Shown in pieces: positions 30,517 to 37,692 of a stretch of DNA of 64,000 nt. The stretch's first letter is position 1. Every line of letters begins with the position of its first letter. Source of the DNA: Ramlibacter sp. Leaf400 (GTDB lineage: Bacteria > Pseudomonadota > Gammaproteobacteria > Burkholderiales > Burkholderiaceae_C); NCBI RefSeq assembly GCF_001424545.1, contig NZ_LMQL01000010.1, positions 62,874 to 126,873 of the forward strand, written 5' to 3'. Both the position numbers and the translations under genes were made by a program. The notes under the pieces are model-generated. The model saw only the letters and a list, made by a program, of their open reading frames with translations. It was not told the DNA's origin and ran no database searches.

Positions 30517-31136
30517 TTCAGCAGCTTTCGCAGCTCCGGCCAGACGTTGGCCAGCATCCGCTCCTGGGCCTGCTCGTTCGGATGGATGCGGTCGGCCTGG
30601 AAGAGGCGCGTGGGGTCGTCGATGTCGGCCACGCCCTTGAGCAGGAACGGCACCAGGGCGGCCTTGTGCTCGCGCGCGACCTTCTCGTAGAGCGCCGCAA
30701 ACCGGTTGCCATACTCGGCGCCGTAGTTGGGCGGCAGCTGGATGCCCACCAGCAGCACCCGCGCGCCGGCCTTCTGGGCCGCCTGCACCATGGCCGACAG
30801 GTTGGACTGCGTCATCTCCAGCGGCAGGCCGCGCAGGGCGTCGTTGCCGCCCAGCTCGATCACCACGTGGGTGGGCTGGTGCTGCGCCAGCAGCGGCGCC
30901 AGGCGAGAGCGGCCACCGGACGTGGTGTCGCCGCTGATGCTGGCGTTGACCACGCGCGCGTCGAGCTTCTCGCCGGCGATCCGGCGCTCGAGCAGGGCCA
31001 CCCAGCCGCTGCCGCGCCGCAGGCCATACTCCGCACTGAGCGAATCGCCCACCACCAGCACCGTGGCGGGGGCGGCGAAGGCGGCGCCGGCATAACTTGC
31101 CGCTAAGCCTGCCGCGATAAAGTGCCTGCGCCTCAA
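30513..31136 (-). CDS. tesA: GDSL-type thioesterase/lysophospholipase, TesA family
   Basis: A 207-residue periplasmic SGNH hydrolase: multifunctional acyl-CoA thioesterase I, protease I or arylesterase in E. coli. A short signal peptide is present ([20 protein letters not shown]). Block I is GDSLS with S32, block III is GGNDAL, and the C-terminal catalytic pair is in ADRIHPNE. The proposed start is TTG at 31136, because no ATG or GTG lies in frame just before the signal peptide. Only 15 bp separate it from the divergent ybbA start. Confidence 0.9.
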   Translation of the reverse strand: MRRRHFIAAGLAASYAGAAFAAPATVLVVGDSLSAEYGLRRGSGWVALLERRIAGEKLDARVVNASISGDTTSGGRSRLAPLLAQHQPTHVVIELGGNDALRGLPLEMTQSNLSAMVQAAQKAGARVLLVGIQLPPNYGAEYGNRFAALYEKVAREHKAALVPFLLKGVADIDDPTRLFQADRIHPNEQAQERMLANVWPELRKLLK

Positions 31137-31151
31137 GACTGAACCATCTCC

Positions 31152-31823
<672 letters not shown>

Positions 31824-31861
31824 ACGCCCGAGGCTCGGCGGCGCGCCCGGATAATCCGGCG

Positions 31862-32596
31862 ATGTCTTCTGCCAAGGTCCTGTTCGGATTCCATGCGGTC
31901 GGGGTGCGGTTGAAGACCGCCCCGCAGTCCGTGATCGAGGTGTATTACGAGGTGGCCCGGCGCGACGCGCGCATGCGGCAGTTCCTCGACCGCGCGCGCG
32001 AGGCCGGCGTGCGCCTCATCGAAGCCGACGCGCTTCGCATCGCCAAGCTGGCCGGCAGCCATGGCCACCAGGGCGTGGCCGCGCGGGTGGAACCCATTCC
32101 CGCCGCCAAGTCGCTGGACGACCTGCTCGACCAGGTGCAGGGCCCGCCACTGCTGCTGGTGCTGGACGGCGTGACCGACCCTCACAACCTGGGCGCCTGC
32201 CTGCGGGTGGCCGACGGTGCCGGCGCGCATGCCGTCATCGCGCCCAAGGACCATGCGGTCGGCCTGAACGCCACCGTGGCCAAGGTGGCCAGCGGCGCCG
32301 CCGAGACGGTGCCCTACTTCATGGTGACCAATCTCGCTCGCACCCTGGGCGAGCTCAAGGAACGCAACATCTGGTGCATAGGCACCAGCGACGACGCGCC
32401 GCGCACCGTGTACCAGGCCGACCTCAAGGCGCCCGTGGCCCTGGTGCTGGGTGCCGAAGGGCCGGGCATGCGCCAGCTCACTCGCAAGACCTGCGACGAG
32501 CTGGTGTCCATCCCCATGCGCGGCGCCGTCGAGAGCCTGAACGTCTCGGTGGCCAGCGGCATCTGCCTGTACGAGGCCCTGCGGCAACGGACATGA
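31862..32596 (+). CDS. rlmB: 23S rRNA (guanosine(2251)-2'-O)-methyltransferase
   Basis: A 244-residue SPOUT (TrmH-family) methyltransferase. The N-terminal substrate-binding domain begins VLFGFHAV; the catalytic knot contains [29 protein letters not shown] and [14 protein letters not shown], the three TrmH motifs. ATG at 31862 matches the family start. A GATAAT lies only 9 bp upstream. The stop overlaps the next gene's ATG. Confidence 0.95.
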   Translation: MSSAKVLFGFHAVGVRLKTAPQSVIEVYYEVARRDARMRQFLDRAREAGVRLIEADALRIAKLAGSHGHQGVAARVEPIPAAKSLDDLLDQVQGPPLLLVLDGVTDPHNLGACLRVADGAGAHAVIAPKDHAVGLNATVAKVASGAAETVPYFMVTNLARTLGELKERNIWCIGTSDDAPRTVYQADLKAPVALVLGAEGPGMRQLTRKTCDELVSIPMRGAVESLNVSVASGICLYEALRQRT

Positions 32597-33321
32597 GCCT
32601 GGCGCAGGTGCGCGAGTGGGTGGGGGCGGCGCGCCGCCTCGCCGTGCTCACCGGCGCCGGCATGAGCGCCGAATCGGGCGTGCCGACCTTCCGCGACGCG
32701 CAGACGGGCCTGTGGGCGAAGTTCCGGCCCGAGGAGCTCGCCACCGAAAACGCGTTCCGCGCCAACACGGCCCACGTGTGGGATTGGTACGCGATGCGGC
32801 GCGAGAAGTTGAAGGGCGTGGCGCCGAACGCGGGGCACCGCGCACTGGCGGAGTTCGCTCTGCGCCACCCGGGCCGGCTCACGCTCATCACGCAGAACGT
32901 CGACGGCCTCCACCAGCGGGCCGGCAGCCCGGACGTGCTGGCCCTGCACGGCAACATCGCGCAGGACAAGTGGCTCGATGCGCCCCGGCGCTGCTGCACG
33001 GCGCAGCCGCCGGTCGACGGCCGTCCGCCGCGCTGCGCGGTGTGCGGCAACCTGCGACGGCCCGCGGTCGTCTGGTTCGGCGAGATGCTGCCGGTGGACG
33101 TGCTCGAGGCGGCGGAGGCGGCCGCGCAAGCCTGCGACCTGATGCTGGTGGTCGGCACCAGCGGCGTGGTCTACCCGGCGGCCGGCCTGGCGCGGACCGC
33201 CGCGGCGCACGGCCGCATGGTCGTCGTCAATCCCGAGCCCAGCGACCTGGACGATGCGGCCCACGTGGTGCTTCGCGGCACGGCGGCGGGGCTGCTGCCC
33301 CAATTGCTGGCGCACACCTAG
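32593..33321 (+). CDS. Sir2-family NAD-dependent protein deacylase (class III, CobB-like)
   Basis: A 242-residue sirtuin that removes acyl groups from lysines using NAD+. Family motifs are [27 protein letters not shown] (NAD-binding Asn-Asp), LHGN with the catalytic His, and a zinc site with CC...CAVC. The segment DWYAMRREK contains the Tyr-x-x-Arg pair that in CobB/SIRT5 recognises succinyl and malonyl groups, so desuccinylase activity is likely. ATG overlaps the rlmB stop by 4 bp. Confidence 0.92.
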   Translation: MSLAQVREWVGAARRLAVLTGAGMSAESGVPTFRDAQTGLWAKFRPEELATENAFRANTAHVWDWYAMRREKLKGVAPNAGHRALAEFALRHPGRLTLITQNVDGLHQRAGSPDVLALHGNIAQDKWLDAPRRCCTAQPPVDGRPPRCAVCGNLRRPAVVWFGEMLPVDVLEAAEAAAQACDLMLVVGTSGVVYPAAGLARTAAAHGRMVVVNPEPSDLDDAAHVVLRGTAAGLLPQLLAHT

Positions 33322-33328
33322 CCCTTCC

Positions 33329-33416
33329 CGTCATTCCCGCGAAGGCGGGAATCCAGGGCGTCCGAATTCAGCCCTCGTGAGGGAAGCACTGGATCCCCGC
33401 CTCCGCAGGGATGACG
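33329..33416. repeat. Paired REP-like element, copies b and c
   Basis: Two inverted copies of the repeat (33329-33356 forward and 33389-33416 reverse) flank a 32-bp spacer that begins GGCGTCC and ends GGAAGCA. The unit lies between the convergent sirtuin and chromate-transporter genes. The same spacer ends, in opposite orientation, occur in the pair at 57799-57884. Confidence 0.8.
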
Positions 33417-33426
33417 GTGCGCGCGC

Positions 33427-33999
33427 CTAGACCAGCCCGAACCACCCCAGCACCGCCCCCGCGCCCAGCAGCCACAGCAGGTGGATGCGGGTGCGCCAGA
33501 CGATGAGGGCCGCGGCCAGCGCCAGGGCCCACAGCGGCGCGTCGCGCACGTCCGGCTTCGCCCCCGTCGCCAGCACCCAGCCGGTGGCCACGAGCAGCGC
33601 GATGACGATGGGCGCCATGCCCTGCTTGAAGGCGCGCACGCCGCGCAGCTCACGGTTGCGGTGGCCCCATTGCGACGCCAGGTAGGTGAGGGTGCAGCTG
33701 GGCAGCAGGATGCCGACCATCGCGATCACCACCCCCAGCGCCGCCAGCCCGACGCCGCCGGCGTTCAGCCCCACGTTCCAGCCCATGAGGGCCACGAACA
33801 GCACGTTCGGCCCGGGGGCGGCCTGGGCGATGGCGACGGAGGCGCTGAACTGCGGGTCGGTCAGCCAGCTGCGCTCCTGCACCAGGTAGCGGTGCATGTC
33901 GGGCGCGGTCGTGATGGCGCCGCCCACGGAAAGCAGCGAGAGCACCAGGTAGTGGAAGAACAGGTTGGCCCAGTCGGCCGCGGTCATGACGATGCTCAT
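33427..33999 (-). CDS. Chromate transporter, second CHR domain subunit
   Basis: A 190-residue inner-membrane protein with about six hydrophobic segments, corresponding to one half of a two-domain ChrA. The CHR motif region is VGGAITTAPDMHRYLV and AQAAPGPNVLFVALMGWNVG. It overlaps the upstream half-protein gene by 4 bp (ATGA). Such split pairs work as heterodimers in other bacteria and export chromate or related anions; the real substrate here is not proven. Confidence 0.87.
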   Translation of the reverse strand: MSIVMTAADWANLFFHYLVLSLLSVGGAITTAPDMHRYLVQERSWLTDPQFSASVAIAQAAPGPNVLFVALMGWNVGLNAGGVGLAALGVVIAMVGILLPSCTLTYLASQWGHRNRELRGVRAFKQGMAPIVIALLVATGWVLATGAKPDVRDAPLWALALAAALIVWRTRIHLLWLLGAGAVLGWFGLV

Positions 34000-34592
34000 C
34001 GCGCCGGCTCCAGCGCCCGCCAGGTGAACCAGCAGGACAGCCCGCCCAGGCCCAGCAGCACCCAGGCCAGCGGCAGGCGCAGCACTGCGATGCCCACGAA
34101 GCTGGCCGCCCCGAACAGCAGGCAGGACGTCATGCCCAGGGGGTGCTTGCGCATCGCCGGGAACAGCTTCAGCCCGGTGGCGGTGATCAGCCCGGCCGCC
34201 ACCGCGCCCATGCCGCGTAACGCTCCTGCGAGCTGCGGATGCCCGGCGAAGCGCGCGTGCAGCAGCGCCAGGGCCAGCACCACCACCATCGGCGCGGCCA
34301 GCATGCCGGCCAGTGCCACCACCGCGCCGCGCAGCCCGAAGTAGCGGCTGCCGATCATCAGCGCCAGGTTCACCACGTTGGGCCCCGGCATGATCTGCGC
34401 CACCGCCCATTCCTCGACGAACTCCTCGCGCGTCATCCAGCGCTTGCGCTCCACCAGCTCGCGCTGGACCACGGCGAGCACGCCGCCGAAGCCCTGCAGG
34501 GCCAGGAAGGTGAAGGAGAGGAACAGGTCCGTGAGCGATTCCGGCTGCGGCCGGCGCGTCTCGCCGGCAGGCGGCGCGGGCGGGGAGGTCAT
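33996..34592 (-). CDS. Chromate transporter, first CHR domain subunit
   Basis: A 198-residue membrane protein, the N-terminal-type CHR domain: LALQGFGGVLAVVQRELVERKRWMT and AQIMPGPNVVNLALMIGSRYFG are the conserved segments. About five or six membrane segments follow a soluble N terminus of about 20 residues. Its stop overlaps the start of the second half-gene, and its own start overlaps the EamA gene stop, giving a tightly coupled three-gene run. Confidence 0.88.
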   Translation of the reverse strand: MTSPPAPPAGETRRPQPESLTDLFLSFTFLALQGFGGVLAVVQRELVERKRWMTREEFVEEWAVAQIMPGPNVVNLALMIGSRYFGLRGAVVALAGMLAAPMVVVLALALLHARFAGHPQLAGALRGMGAVAAGLITATGLKLFPAMRKHPLGMTSCLLFGAASFVGIAVLRLPLAWVLLGLGGLSCWFTWRALEPAR

Positions 34593-35482
34593 GGCCGCGG
34601 ATTATCGGCGGCGCGCGTGGCCAGCCACAGACCGGCGCCGATCAGCAGCAGCGCGAACCAGGTCCAGGCGTGCGGCCGCTCGCCCAGGAACGCCCAGCCG
34701 AGCAGGGCCGCCGTCACCGGATTGAGCGCCAGGAACACCGTCACCCGCGTGGGCGGCAGGTGCTTGAGCGCATAGAGCCACCAGAAGTAGCCGATGCCGC
34801 TGGACACGCCGATGAAGGCGATCGCTCCCCACGCGTGAGCGCCGAAGCCCGAGACCCGCGCCGGCCACGCCTCCGGCAAGGCCAGCAGCGCCAGGGCGAT
34901 CACCGACGCCAGCATGGCGTAGGCCGACACCGGCACCACCGGGTAGCGTTGCAGGTAGGGCCGGTACAGCACGCTGCACAGCGCGCCCGTGGCCGCGGCG
35001 CCCAGCACGGCCAGCTCGCCCCACCAGCCCAGCGCGCCCCGCGCCTCCAGCTTGGGCACCAGGGTGCAGGCCACGCCGGCGATGGACAGCAGCACGCCGC
35101 CGGCCAGGCTCGCGGTGGGCTTCTCGCGGCCCAGCGCGGTGCCCAGCGCCAGCGTGAGCAGCGGGAACAGGCTGAAGATCAGCGCGGCCTGCGCCGCCGG
35201 CACCCGCTCCAGCCCGAAATTGAGCAGCGCGATCAGCACGCCGAACTGGCCGATGCCCAGCGCGGCCATGGCGACAAGGTGGCGCGTCGGCGGTCGCGGC
35301 GTCGCGGGCGGCTGCTGCGCCAGCACCCGCCAGGCAAACGGCAGCAGGCAGGCGAAGCCGAGCGCGTAGCGCAGCATGGCCAGCGTCAGCGGCGGCACTT
35401 CGGCGACCGCGAAGCGCGAGGCCACGATGGCCGCGCCCACCTGCACGCCAGTGGCAGCTGCGGCCCACAGGGCGAGGTTCAT
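34589..35482 (-). CDS. EamA/DMT-family permease
   Basis: A 297-residue inner-membrane protein with ten predicted helices in two EamA repeats (first about residues 5-135, second about 150-285). EamA members export metabolites such as amino acids, but no substrate can be assigned. It starts 4 bp downstream of the MarR-GNAT gene stop, so it belongs to the same minus-strand transcript as the regulator and the chromate transporter. Confidence 0.88.
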   Translation of the reverse strand: MNLALWAAAATGVQVGAAIVASRFAVAEVPPLTLAMLRYALGFACLLPFAWRVLAQQPPATPRPPTRHLVAMAALGIGQFGVLIALLNFGLERVPAAQAALIFSLFPLLTLALGTALGREKPTASLAGGVLLSIAGVACTLVPKLEARGALGWWGELAVLGAAATGALCSVLYRPYLQRYPVVPVSAYAMLASVIALALLALPEAWPARVSGFGAHAWGAIAFIGVSSGIGYFWWLYALKHLPPTRVTVFLALNPVTAALLGWAFLGERPHAWTWFALLLIGAGLWLATRAADNPRP

Positions 35483-35486
35483 GCGC

Positions 35487-36416
35487 TCACAGGTCCAGCG
35501 ACCAGGTCTCGCCCACCAGCGCCAGTCCGTAGGCCTGCAGGGGCTCGGTCTCCACCAGTTCGAACCCGCGGCCGGCGTAGATGGCGCGGGCGGCGTCCAG
35601 CTGGCCGTTGGTCCACAGCACCAGCTTGCGGTAGCCCTTGTCGCGCGCGAAGGCGATGCACTCGTCCACCAGCCGCCCGCCCAGCCCGAGGCCTCGCGCG
35701 TGCGGCGACAGGATCAGCAGCCGCAATTGCGCCACCGTGGCCGACTTGCGCACCACGAAGACCGAGCCGACCCGCTCGCCGTCGAGCTCGGCGATCCAGC
35801 CCTTCTCCTGATCCGGATCGAAGTTCCTGAGATAGCCCGCGGCGACCTCCGCCACCAGCGCCTCGAACTCGCTGCTGTAGCCGTATTCGCGGGCGTAGAC
35901 CTCGCCGTGCTGCATCACCACCCAGCCGAGGTCGCCCGGCCGCGGGTCGCGCAGCTGCACCGTGCGGGCGGGTGCTTCCTCGGGTGCGAGCAGCCGTTGC
36001 ACGGTCTGCAGGGCAGCGATGGCGCGGTCGCGCTGGGCCGGCGGCAGGGGCGCCAGCAGGGCCGCCGCCTCGTCACGCGAGCGCTGCTGCAGCGGCTCGA
36101 AGGCGTCGCGGCCGGCCGGCGTCAGCCGCATCAGGCTCTGGCGGGCGTCGGCGGGCGAGGGCACGCGCTCCAGCCAGCCCTGCTTCTCGAAGCGGCGCAG
36201 GATGCGGCTGAGGTAGCCGGCGTCCAGCGAGAGGTCGCGCCCGAGTTCGCTGGCGGTGGGCTGGTCGCGGTGCGCCAGCTCGTACATCACCCGCACCTCG
36301 GTCAGCGAGAACTCGCTGCCCAGGTAAGGGTCCAGCACGCCGATGCGCTGGGTGTAGAAGCGGTTGAAGCCGCGCACCGCCTTGACGTGCGCGGCCGAGA
36401 CGGACGGATGGGCCAT
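35487..36416 (-). CDS. MarR-type regulator fused to a GNAT acetyltransferase
   Basis: A 309-residue two-domain protein. Residues 1-140 form a MarR winged-helix domain (SEFSLTEVRVMYELAHRD, LGRDLSLDAGYLSRILRRFEKQGWLERV). Residues about 150-309 form a GNAT domain with the acetyl-CoA loop SPHARGLGLGGRLVDECI. Such MarR-GNAT fusions are known in proteobacteria and plants-associated bacteria, with unknown acetylation targets. The promoter overlaps a perfect operator-like palindrome (36437-36451), which suggests autoregulation. It leads the EamA-chrA genes. Confidence 0.9.
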   Translation of the reverse strand: MAHPSVSAAHVKAVRGFNRFYTQRIGVLDPYLGSEFSLTEVRVMYELAHRDQPTASELGRDLSLDAGYLSRILRRFEKQGWLERVPSPADARQSLMRLTPAGRDAFEPLQQRSRDEAAALLAPLPPAQRDRAIAALQTVQRLLAPEEAPARTVQLRDPRPGDLGWVVMQHGEVYAREYGYSSEFEALVAEVAAGYLRNFDPDQEKGWIAELDGERVGSVFVVRKSATVAQLRLLILSPHARGLGLGGRLVDECIAFARDKGYRKLVLWTNGQLDAARAIYAGRGFELVETEPLQAYGLALVGETWSLDL

Positions 36417-36436
36417 GGCCCATCGTCAATCAATTG

Positions 36437-36451
36437 CTTGACTATGTCAAG
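36437..36451. promoter_or_regulatory. MarR-type operator overlapping the promoter of the MarR-GNAT gene
   Basis: CTTGAC-TAT-GTCAAG is a perfect inverted repeat 20 bp before the regulator start. On the minus strand it includes TTGACA as a -35 with GACGAT 17 bp further as a weak -10, so a bound repressor would block the promoter. The palindrome ends 3 bp before the stop codon of the hydrolase gene. Confidence 0.6.
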
Positions 36452-36453
36452 AA

Positions 36454-37218
36454 TCAGGAGAACAGGCGATGGGCCTGCTCGAAGGGCTTCCAGCTGTCTT
36501 CGGGCTGCGCCAGCCGGTGCGTGATCACCTCCAGCGCCTGCGGGTGGCTGGCCAGTTCCTCGTGGCGCACGCCGGGCAGCTCGATGTTCTCGGACTCGGC
36601 GTCCTCGCGTTCCACGCACTGCTCCCAGCGCACCACGCCGTCGTCCTTGCTGAACAGGGCGGTGCAGGGCACGGGCGGGCGCTGCCGCAGGGCATTGCGC
36701 AGCGACAGCGGCATGCGCTCGGGGCCGGCGTCCAGCAGGCCCACCACCTGGCAGCGGCGTTGCGGGTCGGCCGCCGTGTTGAAGGGCGATCCTAGCGTGA
36801 TCACCTGGCGCACCAGCGGGTTGGCGCGCTTGGCCAGCTCGCGGGCGTAGATGCCCGACAGGCCCCAGCCAATCAGGGTGACCGGTGCCTGGGTGACCTC
36901 GAACACATCGATGACGCATTCCTCGAGCTTGCGAAGCCAGCGCTGCAGGCCCATGCCGCGGGGGCCGACGTCTCGGCCGTGGCCCCAGTCGTGGGCCCGG
37001 AAGCCGACCTCCTCGAGCGTGCGGCGCAGCGCGGCCGTGCTTTCGGGGCCGGTGCCCTGGCGGGGGAAGACGATCGCCGGCTGGCCGTCGCCCTCGTAGA
37101 GCCGGCCCTGCGCGGTGCGGCGAACGCGCGGTGCATTGAACAGCTGGCGCAACGGCTGGCGCAGCGTCTCCAGCGCCTGGCCCGGCGCCAGCCCCATCAA
37201 CAGACCCGCTTGAGACAT
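36454..37218 (-). CDS. Alpha/beta-hydrolase fold protein
   Basis: A 254-residue putative hydrolase. The nucleophile elbow appears as GWGLSGIYARELA (Gly-x-Ser-Gly rather than the usual Gly-x-Ser-x-Gly with small residues), followed by ITLGSPFNT, as in lipase-like or PGAP1-type esterases. A candidate acid lies in SKDDGVV and the late His in GVRHEELASHP. No signal peptide is visible. ATG at 37218 follows a good GGGGGG ribosome-binding site at 7 bp. It lies just upstream of the MarR-GNAT gene on the same strand, but the operator-promoter between them suggests separate control. Confidence 0.78.
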   Translation of the reverse strand: MSQAGLLMGLAPGQALETLRQPLRQLFNAPRVRRTAQGRLYEGDGQPAIVFPRQGTGPESTAALRRTLEEVGFRAHDWGHGRDVGPRGMGLQRWLRKLEECVIDVFEVTQAPVTLIGWGLSGIYARELAKRANPLVRQVITLGSPFNTAADPQRRCQVVGLLDAGPERMPLSLRNALRQRPPVPCTALFSKDDGVVRWEQCVEREDAESENIELPGVRHEELASHPQALEVITHRLAQPEDSWKPFEQAHRLFS

Positions 37219-37364
37219 GGATTTCCCCCCTGTGCAGCGCCGTTCTTGCGACGCGAGTGGCGATGCTAGGAAGGCCGCCCACTGCGGAGGTTGGGAGCAG
37301 GCGCTGTTACACGGTAGGACGCCGCCTACTGGTTGTAACGGCACTCGGTATAGATGAGTCAGGC

Positions 37365-37400
37365 AACAAAAAGTCCCCCGCTCCTCGCGGAGTGGGGGAC
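37365..37400 (-). terminator. Strong intrinsic terminator on the minus strand
   Basis: Stem arms 37373-37384 and 37389-37400 (GTCCCCC... pairing with ...GGGGGAC, 12 pairs with one G-U on the plus-strand reading, tetraloop TCGC) are followed on the minus strand by TTTTTGTT. No minus-strand protein gene ends here, so the terminated RNA must start between this point and the FtsH-like gene. Confidence 0.75.
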
Positions 37401-37600
37401 TGAAATAGCCGGGGGAAGAAACTTGAAAAAAAACCCGGCCAATTGCTTGGAGCGACTGCGGCACCGTCCGGTTCCTCCTGCCGAGTTTGCGAGCGTCAGG
37501 GCACGCCTTTCAGAGGGAAAACGCGCACCCGCCGCCGCCCTGGAAACATGCGCTTTCGCCACGGTTGGGCCACCCTCGCGACCCCTCTCGTGAATAAATC
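37365..37600 (-). ncRNA. Candidate small RNA or terminated leader (boundaries approximate)
   Basis: A minus-strand transcript ending at the terminator and beginning somewhere in 37480-37690 would be a small RNA of roughly 100-300 nt, or an attenuated leader of the downstream hydrolase gene. Its 3' part would carry a U-rich stretch (8 U) inside a GCCGGG/CCCGGC hairpin and then the terminator hairpin with its U-tail, a layout compatible with Hfq binding. I found no clear promoter, so the 5' end is a guess. Confidence 0.3.
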
Positions 37601-37605
37601 ACGAG
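37587..37605. promoter_or_regulatory. Perfect palindrome upstream of the FtsH-like gene
   Basis: CTCGTGA-ATAAA-TCACGAG has 7-bp arms and a 5-bp AT centre, 88 bp before the FtsH-like start codon. It has no U-tract on either side, so an operator is more likely than a terminator. Confidence 0.4.
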
Positions 37606-37692
37606 GACCCCCGCGGATCGGCTTTTCTTGTCCCTTTGGCTCGCTTGAAAAAGGGTGCGTCTGTAGGATTGCACTGACAAGAGAGGAAGCGC

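Larger units (their letters stand above)
37219..37692. other. 474-bp non-coding region between divergent hydrolase and FtsH-like genes
   Basis: No convincing protein gene is seen here. The region is more AT-rich than the flanks. From left to right it holds a strong minus-strand terminator (37365-37400), a GCCGGG/CCCGGC pair around an A-rich stretch (37408-37439), an AGGAGG sequence on the minus strand near 37473-37478, a perfect palindrome (37587-37605), a CCCTTT/AAAGGG pair at about 37632-37654, and the ribosome-binding site GAGGAAG for the FtsH-like gene. Confidence 0.7.

Noticed and set aside
31862..31870. Leaderless rlmB transcript from GATAAT nine bases before the ATG
   Set aside because: The box is a weak -10 with no -35, and rlmB can be read from the ybbA transcript 38 bp upstream.
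37373..37400. Plus-strand intrinsic terminator at the same hairpin
   Set aside because: On the plus strand the hairpin is followed by TGAAATAG, not by a T-run. Only the minus strand has the U-tail.
37219..37464. N-terminal extension of the hydrolase to GTG 37464, which has AGGAGG upstream on the minus strand
   Set aside because: The extension crosses the intrinsic terminator, has no family-like sequence, and ATG 37218 has its own strong ribosome-binding site. The AGGAGG may be chance or belong to the candidate RNA.
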